A DNA stretch of 64,000 nucleotides from assembly GCA_023396415.1 (NCBI GenBank), contig JAEWWJ010000120.1:10104-74103 (forward strand), read 5' to 3'. The DNA is from Bacteroidota bacterium (lineage in GTDB: Bacteria > Bacteroidota > Bacteroidia > Bacteroidales > F082). The translations under genes and the position numbers were made by a program. This document shows positions 61,756-64,000 of this stretch, piece by piece (within the stretch, counting starts at the first letter, position 1; every line of letters starts with the position of its first letter). The notes below the pieces were generated by a model, which ran no database searches, was not told where the DNA came from, and saw only the letters and a list, made by a program, of their open reading frames with translations.

Positions 61756-64000
61756 CTACCGGTGAATCAATTTCGTAGAGAGGGATTTTTCTGCACCCGT
61801 CACACGTACAGAGTAAACTCCTTTGGCCAATGAACCCAGAGGAAGTTGTTTTTTGAAGCTGGTGGCGTTTGCCTCAAACACTTCATTGTAAACAACTTTA
61901 CCTGTAATGTCAATGACTTGCAAATGCAAGGTTCCGGCATTGAATCCAGTCATTTCGATGGTGCAACTGTTGCTGAAAGGATTGGGGTAAATTTGAATTT
62001 GACCCACCTTAAGCTCATCAACGCCGATGGTGCTTTTCACCTCAATGGTTTTGGCAACCGACCAATCGCTTTGTCCGCAAAGGTTAGAGGCCATGGCGGT
62101 AAGACTTGCTTCTCCTCTAAAATCAATATTCCATGTAACAAGTACTTCACGACCATCAACAGCAACTGTTCCGGCATTTTCAGGAGTGAGCATTGCGGTG
62201 TAACTTTCCCAAAATTCCACTTCTGTTAGAAGGTATGTAGTTGTCATTCCATCGTTAAAATCAACGGTATCTAAACCTTGTGGAGCATCAGGCTGCATAG
62301 GAACTTGAACTACCTGCAAGGTTGTTTGTCCGCTGGCAACCGCACTGCAATGGGCATCGGCAATAGAGGTGGCAACCAATTGTGTAGTAGCGGTGGGTGT
62401 GATTGCCATCATAAACGGAGTCGCTTCAATGGTTTGGGTTTGAAATGGCTCGGCCATGGTCATCGTCCAAGGAGCTGTTCCGGTGAGATGAATTTCGAGC
62501 ATGGCTTCATTACCTAAGCAAACAATTTGGTCTTCAGGCATTTGAACCGATGGCAACGCATGAATGTAAACCATCAGGCTATCGTCCACAAAACCACATC
62601 CTCCATCACTTTCAGCAGTCAACGACACCGATACAAATCCATTGATTTCGTCCATAATACCGGGGGTGTAGATGGGATTTAGAGTGTGTATGTTGTCGAA
62701 AGTGCCGTCACCAAGCGTACTCCAAGTTATTGAGGCATAGTTTGTTGCCATCACACCTTCGAATACCAGACTGTTGTTTCCAGCGCAAAGCTCACGGTCA
62801 GAACCTACCTCAACCGTTGGTGTAGTATAGATGGTTAGGGTTTGACTGTTCGAAACAGAAGCGCATCCGGGCAATGGCGACGCGGTCAAAGTTAAAACTA
62901 CACTTCCCGTTTGAGTGTCCATCGCACCCGGAGTGTAAACCGGCAACAGGGCAGTGGCATCATTAAAAGTTCCATCACCGTTGGTGGTCCACAAAAGGCC
63001 ACTATAATTTGCTGCTACTGCATCGGTGATGGTATAACTTTCGTTCGGACAAATACTATTGGACTGGCCCGAATTTACCGTTACCGACTGACTGAAATAT
63101 AAATTACAAACATCGGTAGCTGTGATGGCGCCATTGGCTGTGAGGGTTAACACCACACTGCCCGACTGATAATCGGCTCCACTTGGGGTGTAAACAGGAT
63201 TCAAGATGCCCGTATTACTGAATGTTCCCGTGCCGGAAGTGCTCCAAAGCAAGCTGTTGTAACTTGTGGCAGTACCGTTCAATTGGGCTACGCTGTTGCT
63301 GCAAATGGTCATGTCGTTGCCGGCCCAGGCTGATGTTGAGATAGATGCAGGTAGAACAATATCGTCAAGCCAGGCGCAATCTTGGCCTGAATTCACTGAA
63401 TTATCTTTGGAATACACCCATTTAAACGTTTTTAGACCGGCGGTAACCGGATAAACAACTTTTGTCCAGGCAACACTTCCTGACCATTGTCCCATTTGGG
63501 TTGAGCCGATATAAAATCTTAACCAATCGTAATTGTTTTCCGATGAAACCTTTATATAAAAGGAGATAGAATCAGAGTTTGAAACTTCATATTGCAACAG
63601 CAAAGCAGAGGTTTGGGAGCCTGAAATAGGTCCTGATTTCACTGAATAGGTTCCGGCATAAGGATCCACATTGGTGATTTGCCACGCTTGATTACCTTCG
63701 TTCGTCCATGGAAATTGACTAAAGTCGCCTGTTTCAAAATCTTCAATAACCAAACCTATTTTGGCAGTATAATCTTTTGAGGCGGCATAAGCGCCTGCAC
63801 TGATTTGATAATTGAATGTAGCAACACTTCCAACAGGAGCATTTCCAGCTACTTGAACAGTATAAACGGCAGACACTTCTTGGCCTCCTTCAATTTGTGC
63901 AAAAGCGGCAGATGGATTAGAAATGGTGATATAAGGACTGTTTGCAGACAGTAAACCATTAACATTCAATGCTGTACTTTGACCAGTGTTGGTAGCTTTT
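61756..64000 (-). CDS. T9SS-secreted multidomain protein, C-terminal part (C25-protease-like relative)
   Basis: The frame is open to the right edge, so the N-terminus is missing; about 748 codons remain. From the edge the order is a CARDB/Ig-like module (SPYITISNPSAAF), a domain closely like one in the C25 protease at 53711 (EDFETGDFSQFPWTNEG), and three tandem repeats of about 85 residues (ITWSTLGDGTF-NPIYTPG type). A PKD/Ig-like segment and the T9SS sorting domain follow (IQIYPNPFSNSCTIEM to LSTKLIHR). Sequence past the window would be needed to see whether a C25 catalytic domain is present. Shared modules suggest a paralogue with added repeats. The apparent start at 63969 is only an in-frame TTG and is not real. 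Confidence 0.85.
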   Translation of the reverse strand, partial: KATNTGQSTALNVNGLLSANSPYITISNPSAAFAQIEGGQEVSAVYTVQVAGNAPVGSVATFNYQISAGAYAASKDYTAKIGLVIEDFETGDFSQFPWTNEGNQAWQITNVDPYAGTYSVKSGPISGSQTSALLLQYEVSNSDSISFYIKVSSENNYDWLRFYIGSTQMGQWSGSVAWTKVVYPVTAGLKTFKWVYSKDNSVNSGQDCAWLDDIVLPASISTSAWAGNDMTICSNSVAQLNGTATSYNSLLWSTSGTGTFSNTGILNPVYTPSGADYQSGSVVLTLTANGAITATDVCNLYFSQSVTVNSGQSNSICPNESYTITDAVAANYSGLLWTTNGDGTFNDATALLPVYTPGAMDTQTGSVVLTLTASPLPGCASVSNSQTLTIYTTPTVEVGSDRELCAGNNSLVFEGVMATNYASITWSTLGDGTFDNIHTLNPIYTPGIMDEINGFVSVSLTAESDGGCGFVDDSLMVYIHALPSVQMPEDQIVCLGNEAMLEIHLTGTAPWTMTMAEPFQTQTIEATPFMMAITPTATTQLVATSIADAHCSAVASGQTTLQVVQVPMQPDAPQGLDTVDFNDGMTTTYLLTEVEFWESYTAMLTPENAGTVAVDGREVLVTWNIDFRGEASLTAMASNLCGQSDWSVAKTIEVKSTIGVDELKVGQIQIYPNPFSNSCTIEMTGFNAGTLHLQVIDITGKVVYNEVFEANATSFKKQLPLGSLAKGVYSVRVTGAEKSLSTKLIHR

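Overview
The window reads as a chromosomal segment of a Bacteroidota bacterium, probably Bacteroidales-like and anaerobic or facultative. Four things point there: a SusC/SusD polysaccharide utilisation locus (PUL), two secreted proteins ending in type IX secretion (T9SS) sorting domains, repeated TAnnTTTG promoter -7 boxes (the Bacteroidota sigma factor consensus) just upstream of genes, and weak Shine-Dalgarno sequences. Several long ORFs run upstream through such a -7 box, and I moved their starts downstream accordingly. I saw no rRNA, tRNA, CRISPR array or insertion sequence.

Left part (1-11.7 kb). A TonB-dependent receptor, cut by the left edge, is read leftwards from a TPP riboswitch, so it is probably a thiamine or thiamine-precursor receptor. 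Rightwards lies an unusual group: a solute-binding-like protein without a signal peptide, a HypB/UreG-like GTPase rich in Cys/His, a stand-alone ABC ATPase without permease and a zinc-ribbon protein. A PepSY-type membrane protein follows, then nrfH-nrfA (cytochrome c nitrite reductase, nitrite to ammonium). Next come a large receiver-receiver-PPDK-N fusion protein and a small ACT-like regulator of the TM1266 type.

Middle part (11.7-31 kb). This is mostly housekeeping: purK-purE, a K+/Na+:H+ antiporter with a patatin lipase, a cupin, an alginate-export-type porin, an Rrf2 regulator divergent from a heavy-metal/manganese exporter homologue, a ChaN-like protein with cytidine deaminase, rnpA-yidD, a carboxy-terminal protease, an O-antigen ligase-like protein, an unknown secreted repeat protein, peptidase E and a DUF4301 protein.

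PUL (31-48.1 kb, all on the minus strand). The order of transcription is susC, susD, a LamG-domain lipoprotein, four consecutive GH144-type (glucoamylase-domain) enzymes, a GH43-like enzyme and a GH3 beta-glucosidase. GH144 enzymes act on beta-1,2-glucan and GH3 enzymes can split sophorose, so the best guess at substrate is a beta-1,2-glucan, possibly decorated. Terminator-like hairpins sit after the LamG gene and after GH3. No PUL regulator is in the window.

Right part (48.7-64 kb). A surface-glycan group holds a flippase, a formyltransferase-glycosyltransferase-like fusion and a divergent asparagine-synthetase-like protein without the glutaminase cysteine. Then come a gingipain-family (C25) protease with a T9SS signal, rpsP-rimM-trmN6, a small unknown gene, a Fur-family regulator, purA, and at the right edge the 3' part of a second T9SS protein related in modules to the C25 protease.
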